Assembly (NCBI GenBank): GCA_022829145.1 | Contig: CM040760.1 | Span: 26,438,102-26,502,101, forward strand | DNA: 64,000 nt | Direction: 5' to 3' | Source: Albula goreensis | Taxonomy: Eukaryota > Chordata > Actinopteri > Albuliformes > Albulidae | Shown here: positions 27,601 to 35,215 of the stretch, piece after piece | Layout of the letters: each line of letters starts with the position of its first letter | How positions within the stretch are numbered: position 1 is the first letter of the stretch | Program-made: the position numbers and the translations under genes | The notes under the pieces: model-generated | What the model saw: the letters and a program-made list of their open reading frames with translations, nothing else | What the model was told of the DNA's origin: nothing | The model's database searches: none

Positions 27601-30312
27601 TTTGCAGTCATTTATTGCAGTGTGAAATGTGTAAATGTGTGTACTTTATTTTAATCAGGAAACAGTATCTGAAGAAGACGTTGACGCAGGATTTAGAGGA
27701 TTGTTTACCAAACTGGCTGGAAGTGTAAGTATCGATGTGTTCTTTTTTATTACTGTCATGGAACTGTACTTTAAATATTTGTGAAACTATGCAGTATCTC
27801 CTATAGTGGATTAGGAGTTACATGTTACCATCTGATAAAAATTTTGTGGGGAAATTTTGACATCTTCCTGTTTCTACTTTGGGATTTTTGTTCTTAAGTT
27901 CTTTTCCTCGGCTAGCTTCCGAGGTTCCACCTCTTTCAAACACAGCGCACTTAGCTCCATCTGCCAAGTTTCACATGCTGAAAGCTAGTGAGATTGCATG
28001 TGTGTTCTATATATGTAAAGTACTTCAATGCAAAAGCACAGACTTGTATGTTGCTAAGTGGCAAAGCCTGTTCATTTAGTTTATCTTTGTTAGAATTCAT
28101 CTGCTAAATGAATCTCTGGATCTCCTTCACACAGCGATCTCTCCTCTTACTGCCATGTTAAAACCAAGGGCCAAATCTGGCCATACAAAGAGGAAATGCC
28201 AAATACATTACAGGCACTTAGCCTCTAAGTCGGGACAGTATACACTCTTTTGTAGTTCACTTCTTTTGTCACCTGACCAAACATGAAGCAACCCACAGGT
28301 TCATTTTACTGTTCTGTCCCTACATTATAAACAGTTTGTGCTGCACTCTTTTCTTCACAGGACATGGAAATATCTGCCACAGAGCTGAGAACCATCTTTA
28401 ATAAAATCGTCTCTAAACGTGAGTGTTTTTTACTTCAGTCTTCCCAGTACACCTCTGTTGAAATACTGGCCTGTAACTGCTGTCAGGATGGTTAATGGTT
28501 GTCAATGCGTTGCAGGATCTGACATAAAAACGGACGGGTTTAGTCTGGACACTTGCAGGATCATGGTCAATCTCATGGATGTATCCTTCATCTGGAGAAA
28601 CACACCGTTTGACTGTTTCATAAACTGTTTGATTGGCTCTTGGGAGTTGTAGCCAATGTTATCTGACATGTGATTGGTTGAGTTGGTTTAATTGTCAGCC
28701 TCAGTAATAGCCATATCTAAATGAAACCTGTAAGGTCAGGTACAGGGAGTAGCTGTATGGCATGGTCCAGGCAGGGTTTGCTGAGTATCCCAGATTCCCC
28801 TTGACTCTTCAGCAGGAGAGCGGCAATGGGAAACTGGGAATCGGGGAGTTTGCCACCCTGTGGAAGAAAGTACAGAAATACCTGGTAAGGAGCACAGTGC
28901 ACTTTCAACAAAAATACACTGTTTTAACAGCCTGAGCTCATGGTTCAGTGATAAAAATATATCAAATGAAAAATTATACATAATTATTATTATGTAAATT
29001 ATTCAGCACATCCTGGATCTGAAAACCCAGAGAGATGTGATATTTCTGTTTTGACCATTGTACCATGTGTATGCATTGGGCATGCAAGACTGAAAACAAA
29101 TAATAAGATAAACTAGCAGCAGGGTGCATAAATACTCAGCACATAAAAGCACTAATGGGGTTGACGTTCGTTCCTTGCAGGCGATCTACAAGAAGAACGA
29201 TGTGGATGGATCGGGCAACATGAGCACACCTGAGATGCGTATGGCTCTGAAAGAAGCAGGTGTGGAATATTCATATATCGTTTCATATTTCTTGCACGTG
29301 CTGAGCTCAGTAGTTACCGCCATGCTTGAAGAGTGCCCGGGCTGAGGGTTATTTTCCTCCTGACAGGGTTCACACTCAATAACAGCCTTCACCAGATCAT
29401 GGTGGCGCGTTACGGCGAAACCGACATGACCATCGACTTCGATAACTTTGTGGCCTGCCTGATGCGACTGGAGATGATGTTCAGTAAGTTATGAGTATGA
29501 TACTGAATATCATATTACCTGAAATTTTCTCACAACGACTCATTTAGCATCTGAGCATGTCAGTAACATAGCTATGGTCATATCGGCATTTCTAAAGCTC
29601 AGTTCTCAGTTTGTATTAATTCTTAAGTAAATAATCAGAAAGTGTGTTTCTATCAGGTGCTTTGCCCCCCCCCCCCAAATGATAACGACAAATGAAACAT
29701 TCCTCATTTCATCAGATCAAGTTGAATAGAAGGCAGAGATTTGTTTTTGAGCCCTTAATTTTAGTGTATTGGAAAATATTGGATTTATTGACTGTCAGGC
29801 GTTGAGGAAACCCTCTCTCCCCCTTTGTAGAAGTCTTCAAGAAGCTAGACGTCGACGACAGTGGGTCTATAGAACTGGACTTCTCTCAGGTAAGGCTGAA
29901 TACAGCATGTTAGTTATACCTGGGGCATAGTAAGGGCTGTGCTGCTGTTATTTCTGCTCACCTGTGAAGGCCAGGTAAGAGTGAGATATGTCTCACGACG
30001 GGTCACAGCTGCTGTAGCCTCCGTAGGCTCAAACTAAAGTCAGAATAGAGTGACTCAGTCAACTTGTAACTCATAGTTATGTCCAAACTAATAACAGTTT
30101 GAGGTGGATTGTTTATGGTCATTACTCATAAACAAGGTAAGATAGTTTTTTTGTCACTAAAATGCACCATTGATGTCTCAACTGAGCCATACAGAAAAAG
30201 TACTTAACTGTAGTTATGTCGTTCTGTTCATTTTGAACAAAACCATTTGATTTCTATGTTTTTTTTTTTTTTTTTTGCTCTCTTCCAGTGGCTGTCATTC
30301 GCTATGATCTAG
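9750..30312 (+). CDS. capn2: Calpain-2-like catalytic subunit (m-calpain type), complete, 21 exons
   Basis: Ca2+-activated cytosolic cysteine protease, large subunit; the family pairs with a small subunit through the fifth EF-hand. Exons: 9750-9986, 10601-10670, 16541-16659, 18055-18188, 18715-18883, 19268-19351, 21846-21931, 22148-22216, 22702-22862, 24629-24798, 25215-25226, 26179-26390, 27521-27557, 27659-27724, 28361-28418, 28516-28580, 28816-28884, 29181-29259, 29367-29483, 29831-29889, 30289-30312. They total 2,097 nt, giving 698 aa (human CAPN2 is 700). Catalytic triad: Cys105 (GDCW), His262 (KGHAYS), Asn286 (RNPWG), numbered as in human CAPN2. Order: protease core (about 45-345), C2-like domain (about 360-510, with [12 protein letters not shown]), acidic linker, penta-EF-hand domain (about 530-698) with canonical loops [12 protein letters not shown] and [12 protein letters not shown]. 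It ends WLSFAMI. All junctions are GT-AG and keep frame. ARVVPSGQ resembles CAPN2 rather than CAPN1. Exon 11 is a 12-nt micro-exon (VPQQ). Confidence 0.93.
10922..11227. repeat. Compound CA microsatellite with TGCATGTACTGAAACA spacers
   Basis: Four CA tracts are separated by copies of a spacer reading roughly TGCATGTACTGAAACA, with CATACA variants. The array has therefore been tandemly amplified at a higher order than the dinucleotide. Open frames across it are artefacts. Confidence 0.95.
11370..11530 (+). mobile_element. Degenerate tRNA-derived SINE-like fragment
   Basis: A pol III B-box-like segment (GGGTTGCAGGTTTCATTCT) is followed by CTTTGAATGAGGTATTTAAACT, CAGCTATATAAATGG and a tail like GTCGTGTAAATTGCTC..GGCTAAATG. 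This order matches tRNA-derived fish SINEs of the V-SINE/HE1 type as I remember them. It is strongly diverged and its ends are approximate. Confidence 0.45.
13890..14005. mobile_element. SINE-tail-like fragment
   Basis: CATTTATCAGATGATCTTATCC followed by GCTCAAGGGTACAACAGCA resembles the widespread fish repeat whose consensus contains GACGCTTTTATCCAAAG and TTGCTCAAGGG. Identification is by memory of the family; ends are approximate. Confidence 0.4.
14370..15019. repeat. 65-bp minisatellite, ten exact-period copies
   Basis: Units start at 14370 and every 65 bases through 14955 with no length change, differing by few substitutions. Each unit contains two inverted repeats: CCTGCAGA..TCTGCAGG (intact in the CAGG variants) and GCTCTG..CAGAGC. 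Each unit could therefore form two short hairpins. It lies in intron 2 of the capn2-like gene. Confidence 0.95.
16660..18054 (+). other. capn2: Intron 3 of the capn2-like gene
   Basis: The intron runs from a GTAAAA donor to a GCGCAG acceptor. It contains a TG tract (17708-17763), several poly-T runs and a short CAA run near 17990-18010. No exon or RNA gene was recognised. Confidence 0.6.
17708..17763. repeat. (TG)n microsatellite
   Basis: TG tract with GTGCATGC ends, in intron 3 of the capn2-like gene. Confidence 0.9.
18189..19267 (+). other. capn2: Introns 4 and 5 of the capn2-like gene (exon 5 at 18715-18883 between them)
   Basis: Intron 4 (18189-18714) opens with a GT-rich tract at 18231-18278, then carries a loose repetition of CACTACCAGAATAACAAT-like words up to about 18510. 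Intron 5 (18884-19267) shows nothing notable. Both have normal GT-AG ends. Confidence 0.6.
19352..21393. repeat. 24-bp minisatellite of about 85 copies beginning at the exon 6 donor
   Basis: The unit is about GGTACCACAGCTCACCTCCCATAG with C/T, A/T and CATAG/CACAG/CGTAG variants. The array starts at the first intron base: the exon 6 donor itself (GAG|GTAGGGTACC) is the first partial unit. It fills most of intron 6. Because 24 is a multiple of three, long frames exist on both strands (about 306 and 384 codons of an 8-residue repeat on the minus strand). None has gene-like sequence. Units with CTCCCACAG resemble acceptors, and units with GGGTACC resemble weak donors. Confidence 0.97.
21430..21525 (+). 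mobile_element. SINE-tail-like fragment downstream of the 24-bp array
   Basis: The words CCCTTGAGCAAGGTAATTAAG, AAAATACCCAGCTGAATAAA and TTGTATGTAAAAAGC match the 3' half of common fish tRNA-derived SINEs as remembered. It lies between the minisatellite and exon 7; ends are approximate. Confidence 0.4.
21928..22030 (+). repeat. 25-bp repeat containing copies of the exon 7 donor
   Basis: The exon 7 donor region (GACAG|GTGAGTTA at 21927-21939) is echoed at exact 25-bp steps: ACAGGTACGTTA at 21953, ACAGGTGTATTA at 21978, ACAGGTGTGTTA at 22003, then a degenerate copy near 22026. Each copy keeps an AG|GT dinucleotide pair, so each could in principle act as a donor. Confidence 0.85.
22374..22700 (+). 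repeat. 51-bp minisatellite ending in the exon 9 acceptor
   Basis: Units beginning TCATTAATGATCACGG recur at 22374, 22425, 22476 and onward, some shortened. Each ends in GATGCTTTCTGTTTGTCAT. The final unit is the real acceptor tract: GATGCTTTCTGTTTGTCAG at 22683-22701, then exon 9. The genuine polypyrimidine tract is thus one member of the array, differing at the T/G that makes the AG. Confidence 0.92.
22863..23025 (+). repeat. Diverged repeats immediately after the exon 9 donor
   Basis: From the donor onward the block CCAATTATGACATCACT recurs with spacers like TGAGAACCATCTC and TGAGAATCACACCACC, then CCGATTATGACATCAC twice more. The first intron bases (TGAGAACCA) recur as TGAGAATCA, so the donor-proximal sequence is part of the repeated unit. 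Confidence 0.7.
23479..23551. repeat. (CA)n microsatellite
   Basis: CA tract with CATACA and CGCGCA interruptions, in intron 9 of the capn2-like gene. Confidence 0.9.
23930..24171. repeat. CA-rich array with CAGACATGCACATA units
   Basis: CA tracts alternate with CAGACATGCACATACACA words about every 26-34 bases, giving a higher-order tandem array in intron 9 of the capn2-like gene. Open frames in it are artefacts. Confidence 0.92.
24377..24628 (+). pseudogene. Three decoy copies of the exon 10 5' end, separated by TG tracts
   Basis: Upstream of exon 10 (24629) there are three partial copies of its first ~35 bases, at 24377-24410, 24445-24480 and 24525-24558. Each is preceded by an AG: the first by CCCCCCACAG, the others by TTTCTGAG. 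Each is followed by a TG microsatellite; the last TG tract leads into the genuine TTTCTCTCAG acceptor. The copies keep GTTCTGGATAAAC and AGTATAAGATAAC, so their homology to exon 10 is clear. In the exon 10 frame the first copy meets a stop (AGA TAA) and the third meets TTC TAG. They cannot contribute coding sequence but could act as decoy acceptors or poison exons. Confidence 0.88.
24799..25665 (+). other. capn2: Intron 10, micro-exon 11 and start of intron 11 of the capn2-like gene
   Basis: Intron 10 holds a 57-bp direct duplication (listed separately). The 12-nt micro-exon 11 lies at 25215-25226 between a TTTCAG acceptor and a GTGAGC donor and encodes VPQQ, where human CAPN2 has VPEE. The remainder to 25665 shows no feature. 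Confidence 0.7.
25036..25149 (+). repeat. 57-bp direct duplication
   Basis: The segment starting ATTATTGATAGCCTGGCAG is present at 25036 and again at 25093, nearly identical, in intron 10 of the capn2-like gene. Confidence 0.85.
25666..26091. mobile_element. hAT-like non-autonomous element (MITE) in intron 11
   Basis: The ends are inverted repeats: CGGGGGTGGGCAA at 25666 and TTGCCCACCCCTG ending at 26091. The flanking 8-mers CTTAAGTG and TTTTAGTG agree at 6 of 8 positions, consistent with an aged 8-bp target duplication. CAGGGGTGGGCAA-type ends are typical of hAT elements. There is no transposase frame; the interior includes a 32-bp tandem array. A more diverged relative may lie near 38757-39010 (GGGGTGGGTAA; AGCAGAAGTTGGCATAAA). 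Confidence 0.5.
25811..25943 (+). repeat. 32-bp tandem repeat
   Basis: About four to five copies of AACAGGCTAAACATTTCATA plus TGNGGTCATAAG at exact 32-bp spacing, inside the hAT-like element. Confidence 0.9.
26890..27080 (+). mobile_element. 5S rRNA-derived SINE-like fragment
   Basis: GCTAAGCAGGGCCAGGCTGG then GTAGTACTG and GAAACCTCCTGGG mirrors the 3' half of 5S rRNA (GCTAAGCAGGGTCGGGCCTGG, TTAGTACTTGG, GAGACCGCCTGGG). It is followed by AAGCTAAGCTGCTGCTG, GCCAGTAGGGGGCAG and GTGATGGGACACT, which match the body of the fish 5S-derived SINEs as remembered. It lies in intron 12 of the capn2-like gene; ends are approximate. Confidence 0.55.
27081..28360 (+). other. capn2: Remainder of intron 12, intron 13 and intron 14 of the capn2-like gene
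   Basis: Only the short coding exons 13 (27521-27557) and 14 (27659-27724) are supported here. They encode the acidic linker ([12 protein letters not shown], then [12 protein letters not shown]). The intervening DNA is unique with no repeats. Confidence 0.7.
28581..28815 (+). other. capn2: U12-type intron 16 of the capn2-like gene, with NAGNAG acceptor
   Basis: The donor is GTATCCTT, the hallmark minor-spliceosome 5' site. Close to the 3' end is CCCCTTGAC (28797-28805), matching the U12 branch consensus TTCCTTRAY. The branch A at 28804 is 8 or 11 bases from the two alternative AGs (TTCAG|CAG|GAG). Using the second AG gives the exact 12-residue EF loop [12 protein letters not shown]; the first would add a Gln. 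A U12 intron sits at the same codon position in the capn1-like gene. Confidence 0.75.
29484..30288 (+). other. capn2: Introns 19 and 20 of the capn2-like gene
   Basis: Two introns of about 350-400 bases flank exon 20 (29831-29889), which encodes part of EF-hand 5. A C-run near 29666-29676 and a long T-run before the last acceptor are the only features. Confidence 0.7.
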
Positions 30313-30516
30313 AAGTCTGGAAGACCTCTGCACCATTAAACAGATCATTTTAATAACCTTTTATCATAAGAGAGTTGTATTTTTGAATGATGTTACTGAA
30401 CTACAGTGTTGTATGCCTTTTTACATTTAATTGTACATGCTGCAGAATGTTGTTGCCTTGAAAGAATACTCTGTTGTGGGTTTTTTTGTAAGGCTCGGCT
30501 TAGAAGGAACCACATC

Positions 30517-30522
30517 AATAAA
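30517..30522 (+). terminator. capn2: Polyadenylation signal of the capn2-like gene
   Basis: AATAAA about 205 bases after the stop codon, the first canonical signal downstream. This predicts a short 3' UTR. Confidence 0.6.
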
Positions 30523-31440
30523 TCAGTCGCTCTGTCTTTGAAGTGTGTTTCTTTTTTTTGTCAACAGGCTAGGCCAGTGCGTTTGTGTGTCATTTGTGAA
30601 CATGTGTGGCCACATCGTGCCAGCATGCTTTTCAAATGGGTATGGAAGCCTTCCATTTGATGTGGAGGCAGGCAGAATTTGGTTGCTTAATCTTGTTTGC
30701 TTGTATTAGGAAATAAGTGGAAATTAATATTAATAATTAAAGTAGACATTTCTTTCGTCTCACTCTGCGATGATATGTGTGCTTAAATGTGCTGTAAAGA
30801 TTTTACGAGTTTAATGATTATGTAAAAACTGGCCTGGGTGAGAAACGTATTTGAAATTATATTTCATATTATGAAATTATAATTGTATAGCTCTTATCAT
30901 AACTATACTGTTTGCCTACTGTTTGCCCTCCCTGTGGTAAAACTGCGACCCTGAGAACTCTTCCTGTTGCCCCTCCTTAGATGGAGGGCCGGCGTTTCCA
31001 TGTTTATGGGTTTTTACTGAAGCTGTTTGTTTCAATGGTATCTCCAGTGCCGAAGACTAATTTGCGTTTTTGAATACGTATTCTGTTATCAAAATAAGAG
31101 TTTGTTGCAGTATTTAAAAATTCTTTCTAATTTCATAAATCCAGGACAAGGGTGTAAAGTTAATGTTTTGTTTTCTCCAGATGTGCCCTTGGGTGTTTTG
31201 GATTTTGGTTACTTTCGCTCCTAAACATCTGAGGGATGTAACACGCATTAATATGTGTGTTTTAGAGTGCCAGGTGTCAGAAACCCTCGTCCTATTGATA
31301 AAATATCCCCTTGACATCCTGACTCTACTTACAAATGGTTTCCAAATTCTTTTGTATTGATCATAACATCTTTCTCAGATTTCTTAATTGATTCAATGTA
31401 ACGCTTGATGTATTTGATTGTAAAGCCGCAGCATACTCAC
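30523..31440. other. Intergenic DNA between the capn2-like and capn1-like genes
   Basis: Unique AT-rich sequence without recognisable exons or repeats. If the candidate minus-strand exon at 31441-31629 is real, its next exon should lie in or beyond this stretch, but I could not identify it. Confidence 0.5.
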
Positions 31441-31629
31441 AGTGATCCGTGTGCGATCCTTGACTGCCACTCGGATGTATCCTCTGCTGCATGTTGTCTT
31501 TAAGTGAAACACTTTGATGGAGAGATGCAGATTTTGGTCCCACGGGGCATTATCGAAGGAGACTGCGGGGTCAGCAGGCCTTTGGCGGTGCGGGCGCCCG
31601 GAGGAAATGGAGCGCTCCAACATCTCCAT
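31441..31629 (-). other. Candidate first coding exon of an unidentified minus-strand gene
   Basis: From ATG at 31629 there are 63 codons (MEMLERSISSGRPHRQ..., later WDQNLHLSIKVFHLK and GYIRVAVKDRTRIT). They end exactly in phase 0 at a near-perfect donor, GTGAGTATGC. The composition looks protein-like (alternating hydrophobic strands), not like a repeat artefact. I do not recognise the family and no downstream exon was found. It lies about 0.5 kb head-to-head with the probable capn1-like 5'-UTR exon, compatible with a shared bidirectional promoter. It could also be a chance frame. Confidence 0.3.
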
Positions 31630-32159
31630 TAGAGGTCAGCATCTGCTAGCTTCGCAAGAACGCTAATTGTTGCCTGAGCTGCACAGTCTAAATAATTTAA
31701 ACAATAAAAACGCTACCCAATAGGGCTATCGATTTAATATATTGCTTGACCTTTTCATTTGATGTGTTAGCGCTGGTCTTGTCGATATGAGTAAGTGATC
31801 TTATTAAAAGTCTGACAGTCCGCTTTATTCGATTCATTGGTAGTTGTGATAAAATACAGATTGAACTGAGATAAAGCCTACAACTGTTTATTTACATGTC
31901 AGCAGCTCTAAATGATCTTTCAAAGCTACCCAACAACAATAGCATTTTATTTTAGTGAAAACTTGTTTGACTGTTAGTTTTTTTTTTTGTTGCTGGTTTT
32001 ATCAGATTGACTCGTTGACCCGTTAAACTGTTTTGGGTGGTCTGTATGGTTGTTTGCGTGCAGAAGAGCGGTGTTGATGCGGCTGTTCGGCTCCTCCGGG
32101 CTCTGGCACTTTAAGCGCAATCTCTGTCACCGCTCGCTGACATTCGCAAAGCCCCTCCC
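31630..32159. promoter_or_regulatory. capn1: Probable promoter region of the capn1-like gene (possibly bidirectional)
   Basis: CpG content and GC boxes rise toward 32050-32170 (for example CCCCTCCCCCGC at 32153-32164) with no evident TATA box. Position and composition suit a TATA-less promoter for the 5'-UTR exon that follows. Confidence 0.4.
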
Positions 32160-32307
32160 CCGCTGGGCTGGGCTCTCTCTGCAGCACCGCCGAGCACCAC
32201 CGTCCACGCTTCAGTCACATCTTCCACAATTTAAGTGTTCCCAAAGATTTCCAAAAGTATCTATCTTTAACGCGATCGGAAAGGTTTCCGGTGATTCCAG
32301 CCTTTCG
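32160..32307 (+). other. capn1: Probable non-coding 5'-UTR exon of the capn1-like gene
   Basis: GC-rich sequence ends in a consensus donor (TTTCG|GTGAGT at 32308). The coding first exon of the capn1-like gene begins at a good acceptor (ATCTGCCCCAG|C) one base before its ATG, so a spliced upstream exon is required. Mammalian CAPN1 also has a non-coding first exon. The 5' boundary given is a guess. Confidence 0.45.
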
Positions 32308-33860
32308 GTGAGTTGTTGTCCTGCAGTACTTCATGCGCAGCAAGAAGGTCTGTTTTTATGAAATCCTGTCACAGGTGCACTGAAGATTTTGGCACTGTGT
32401 GATAGCCTGTATGCAGCCTAGCCAGCTGGCTACAGTCGGCTGCAGATTGTACATTGTAACTGTATCCTGGCACAGAAATATTATTTGTTCTTTGTAACTC
32501 TGAGAATGAAAAGAGTGAAGCTGTATTGCATTGTGCCGAAGGCTGAAATGTTTTCTCTCACTTTACAAAATAAAGTGAGGCGCTGTGCTTTCTCAGGATA
32601 GCTTATAGGTGGTCTGCTTGGTCGCATTCAGTTGCTAGCCGCTTAGCTAACCAAGTTTAGTTAGCTAATGATCAAAGATCGGAGATAACAGACATAGTGT
32701 AGACAGCCATTTATGAGCACCGGGAAAGACTGCACTAGTTAAATAATTAGCATGGCATGTAGACCACCCATTGAAACAAATTAAGATGTGTCTGGCCTAG
32801 TGCTGAGAGAGTAGCCAACAGGGTTGTGAAAATAATTGGATAATGTAGCTGACAGTAGGAATGGTGGCATTCAGATGTGGGGTTGTTAGTTTCACGCAGT
32901 CATGCCCCGCACTCGCATGCCGAGGGATTACAGAGGAATTGTGGGTACTTTTTAAAAAATAAAACAATAATAATAATGAACTGAATGAATTTCAGTTCCA
33001 AATCAGTTCTCGAAAATCACAGAATAAATACTCAGCCACATCACATATGTTACTGCATATCGTGTAACTTCACTCAGTTTGACTATTTTCAGCCATTGTT
33101 CCTGTTGTTTCTATAAATTAGTCTTTTTTTTTTTTTTTACATGAAAGAGTATGGTCAATACTCACAGTCACTGAAATATCAAAATCTAACAATAAACTAA
33201 CAACTACATATTAGACACTTTATTTATGTCAGCACACAGGTGCTGCTGGGTCTTTGCATCAGAGCTGATTCAGTTTAGTTCTGGAGAATCATCTGTATGA
33301 GCAATGACAGTATTCATGGTCATTTGCAGTGGAACCCTGTAATTATTAGGAGAAAAGCAATTCTTACAGCTGCCAGTTTTCCCTTGGTGCGCACGTACTG
33401 GAAAGACCCATAAGCCTTTGTGTCTCATTTTATCTCAGTTATCGTGCATTTAGGATGCTAATTGGCATTTGTAATAGTAAGCAATTGCTGTTGGAGTACT
33501 TGAAGGGGGAAATAGTCTTGTTCTTTGATATGGAGTCTCTTATCACACAGCCTGATGCATGTGTGCTTTGCTGTATCATTGCTGACGTTCTGTGCAGTTT
33601 GCGCTGGTATGGAGCTGCTTTAGAGCCTACACACAAACACCTGTATCTGATGTCACAAACGTCTGTGTTGGAAAAGTACTCTGGATGGCAACCAAAAACA
33701 AATGAGCCTAATTTATGTGAACAGTGGACATATAGCACAGCTTCGGCAAGGGATGACCCATATTGGTTTATGATCTTGTGCCAACTTTTGTTCCTGTTGA
33801 TCTGGGTAATTAGGCCTGTACTTTACTCATAAACAACAGCATGTCCCTGGACAAAAACTG

Positions 33861-34440
33861 TGTCCTAACCCGGCAGAGATCAGGCATAAACATGTTACTG
33901 TGTTCTAACCCGGCAGAGATCAGACGTAAACATGTTACTGTGTTCTAACCCGGCAGAGATCAGGCATAAACATGTTACTGTGTTCTAACCCGGCAGAGAT
34001 CAGGCATAAACATGTTACTGTGTTCTAACCCGGCAGAGATCAGACGTAAACATGTTACTGTGTTCTAACCCAGCAGAGATCAGGCATAAACATGTTACTG
34101 TGTTCTAACCCGGCAGAGATCAGGCATAAACACGTTACTGTGTTCTAACCCGGCAGAGATCAGGCATAAACATGTTACTGTGTTCTAACCCGGCAGAGAT
34201 CAGGCATAAACATGTTACTGTGTTCTAACCCGGCAGAGATCAGGCATAAACATGTTACTGTGTTCTAACCCGGCAGAGATCAGGCATAAACATGTTACTG
34301 TGTTCTAACCCGGCAGAGATCAGGCATAAACATGTTACTGTGTTCTAACCCGGCAGAGATCAGACATAAACATGTTACTGTGTTCTAACCCGACAGAGAT
34401 CAGGCATAAACATGTTACTGTGTTCTAACCCAGGAAAGAA
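33861..34440 (+). repeat. 40-bp minisatellite, about 14.5 exact-period copies
   Basis: The unit TGTTCTAACCCGGCAGAGAT plus CAGGCATAAACATGTTACTG recurs every 40 bases from 33861 to 34421 with no indel and only a few substitutions (CAGACGTAAA, CGACAG, CACGTT). Such uniformity implies recent expansion or homogenisation. Confidence 0.96.
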
Positions 34441-34730
34441 CAGGTGTTTATGTGTACAGCTAATTGGGCCACAGTGATGGTCATAAACTGAAATTTGCAG
34501 ACACACCAGAACCTCCCACCCCTGCCACACAGTCTGGTGGCCTAAGTTTGGGGGAGGGGAACCACTCGCATGTTTGTGTCCTGGACAGTGTGTATGTGTG
34601 TATGGGTGTGTGTGTGAGGAGGTTAGGAATGTGTATGTCTGTACAATGTGTGCACGTGTGTGTGCGTATGTGTGTGTGTGGCAGTTAGGAATGTGTATGT
34701 TTGTGCATTGTGGGCGACAGATGGAAGCAG

Positions 34731-34739
34731 ACACACACA

Positions 34740-34832
<93 letters not shown>
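34731..34832. repeat. (CA)n microsatellite
   Basis: About 100 bases of nearly pure CA, preceded by a GT-rich stretch at about 34590-34680. The adjacent GT-rich and CA-rich tracts could pair as an imperfect hairpin. Confidence 0.92.
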
Positions 34833-34837
<5 letters not shown>

Positions 34838-35048
34838 ATAGGGGTAGCTGATCCAGGCTGTGCTGGGGCAGTGTTATCATAAGGCCTGCTCATACAGAGG
34901 GTACAATGCTCCAGGTCAGCATGTGTAGCACAGGGGCTACATCCAGCGACGGGCTCAAAGCTGACCGCTCTCAGAAAAACTACTCTACTCTGTAGAGGAA
35001 CACCCACACACATCACAAAGTGCAAGCACTCTCACAGGAAGATAAGAA

Positions 35049-35215
35049 ACTGAAATTCACAGTAAATTGGTTAATTGTGTTGTTATCACATACCTGAGAT
35101 TCAAAGTAAATTGGTTAATTGTGTTGTCATTACATGACTGAAATTCACAGTAAATTGGTTAATTTTGTTGTTTACATAACTGAGATTCACAGTAAATTGG
35201 TTAATTGTGTTTGTT
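35049..35215 (+). repeat. About 44-bp repeat, four copies
   Basis: The block GATTCACAGTAAATTGGTTA plus ATTGTGTTGTTA recurs four times with small changes, in the 5'-UTR intron of the capn1-like gene. Confidence 0.85.

Noticed and set aside
33861..34440. Regular 40-bp repeats resembling a CRISPR array
   Set aside because: The repeats are contiguous with no unique spacers, and the window is vertebrate nuclear DNA.
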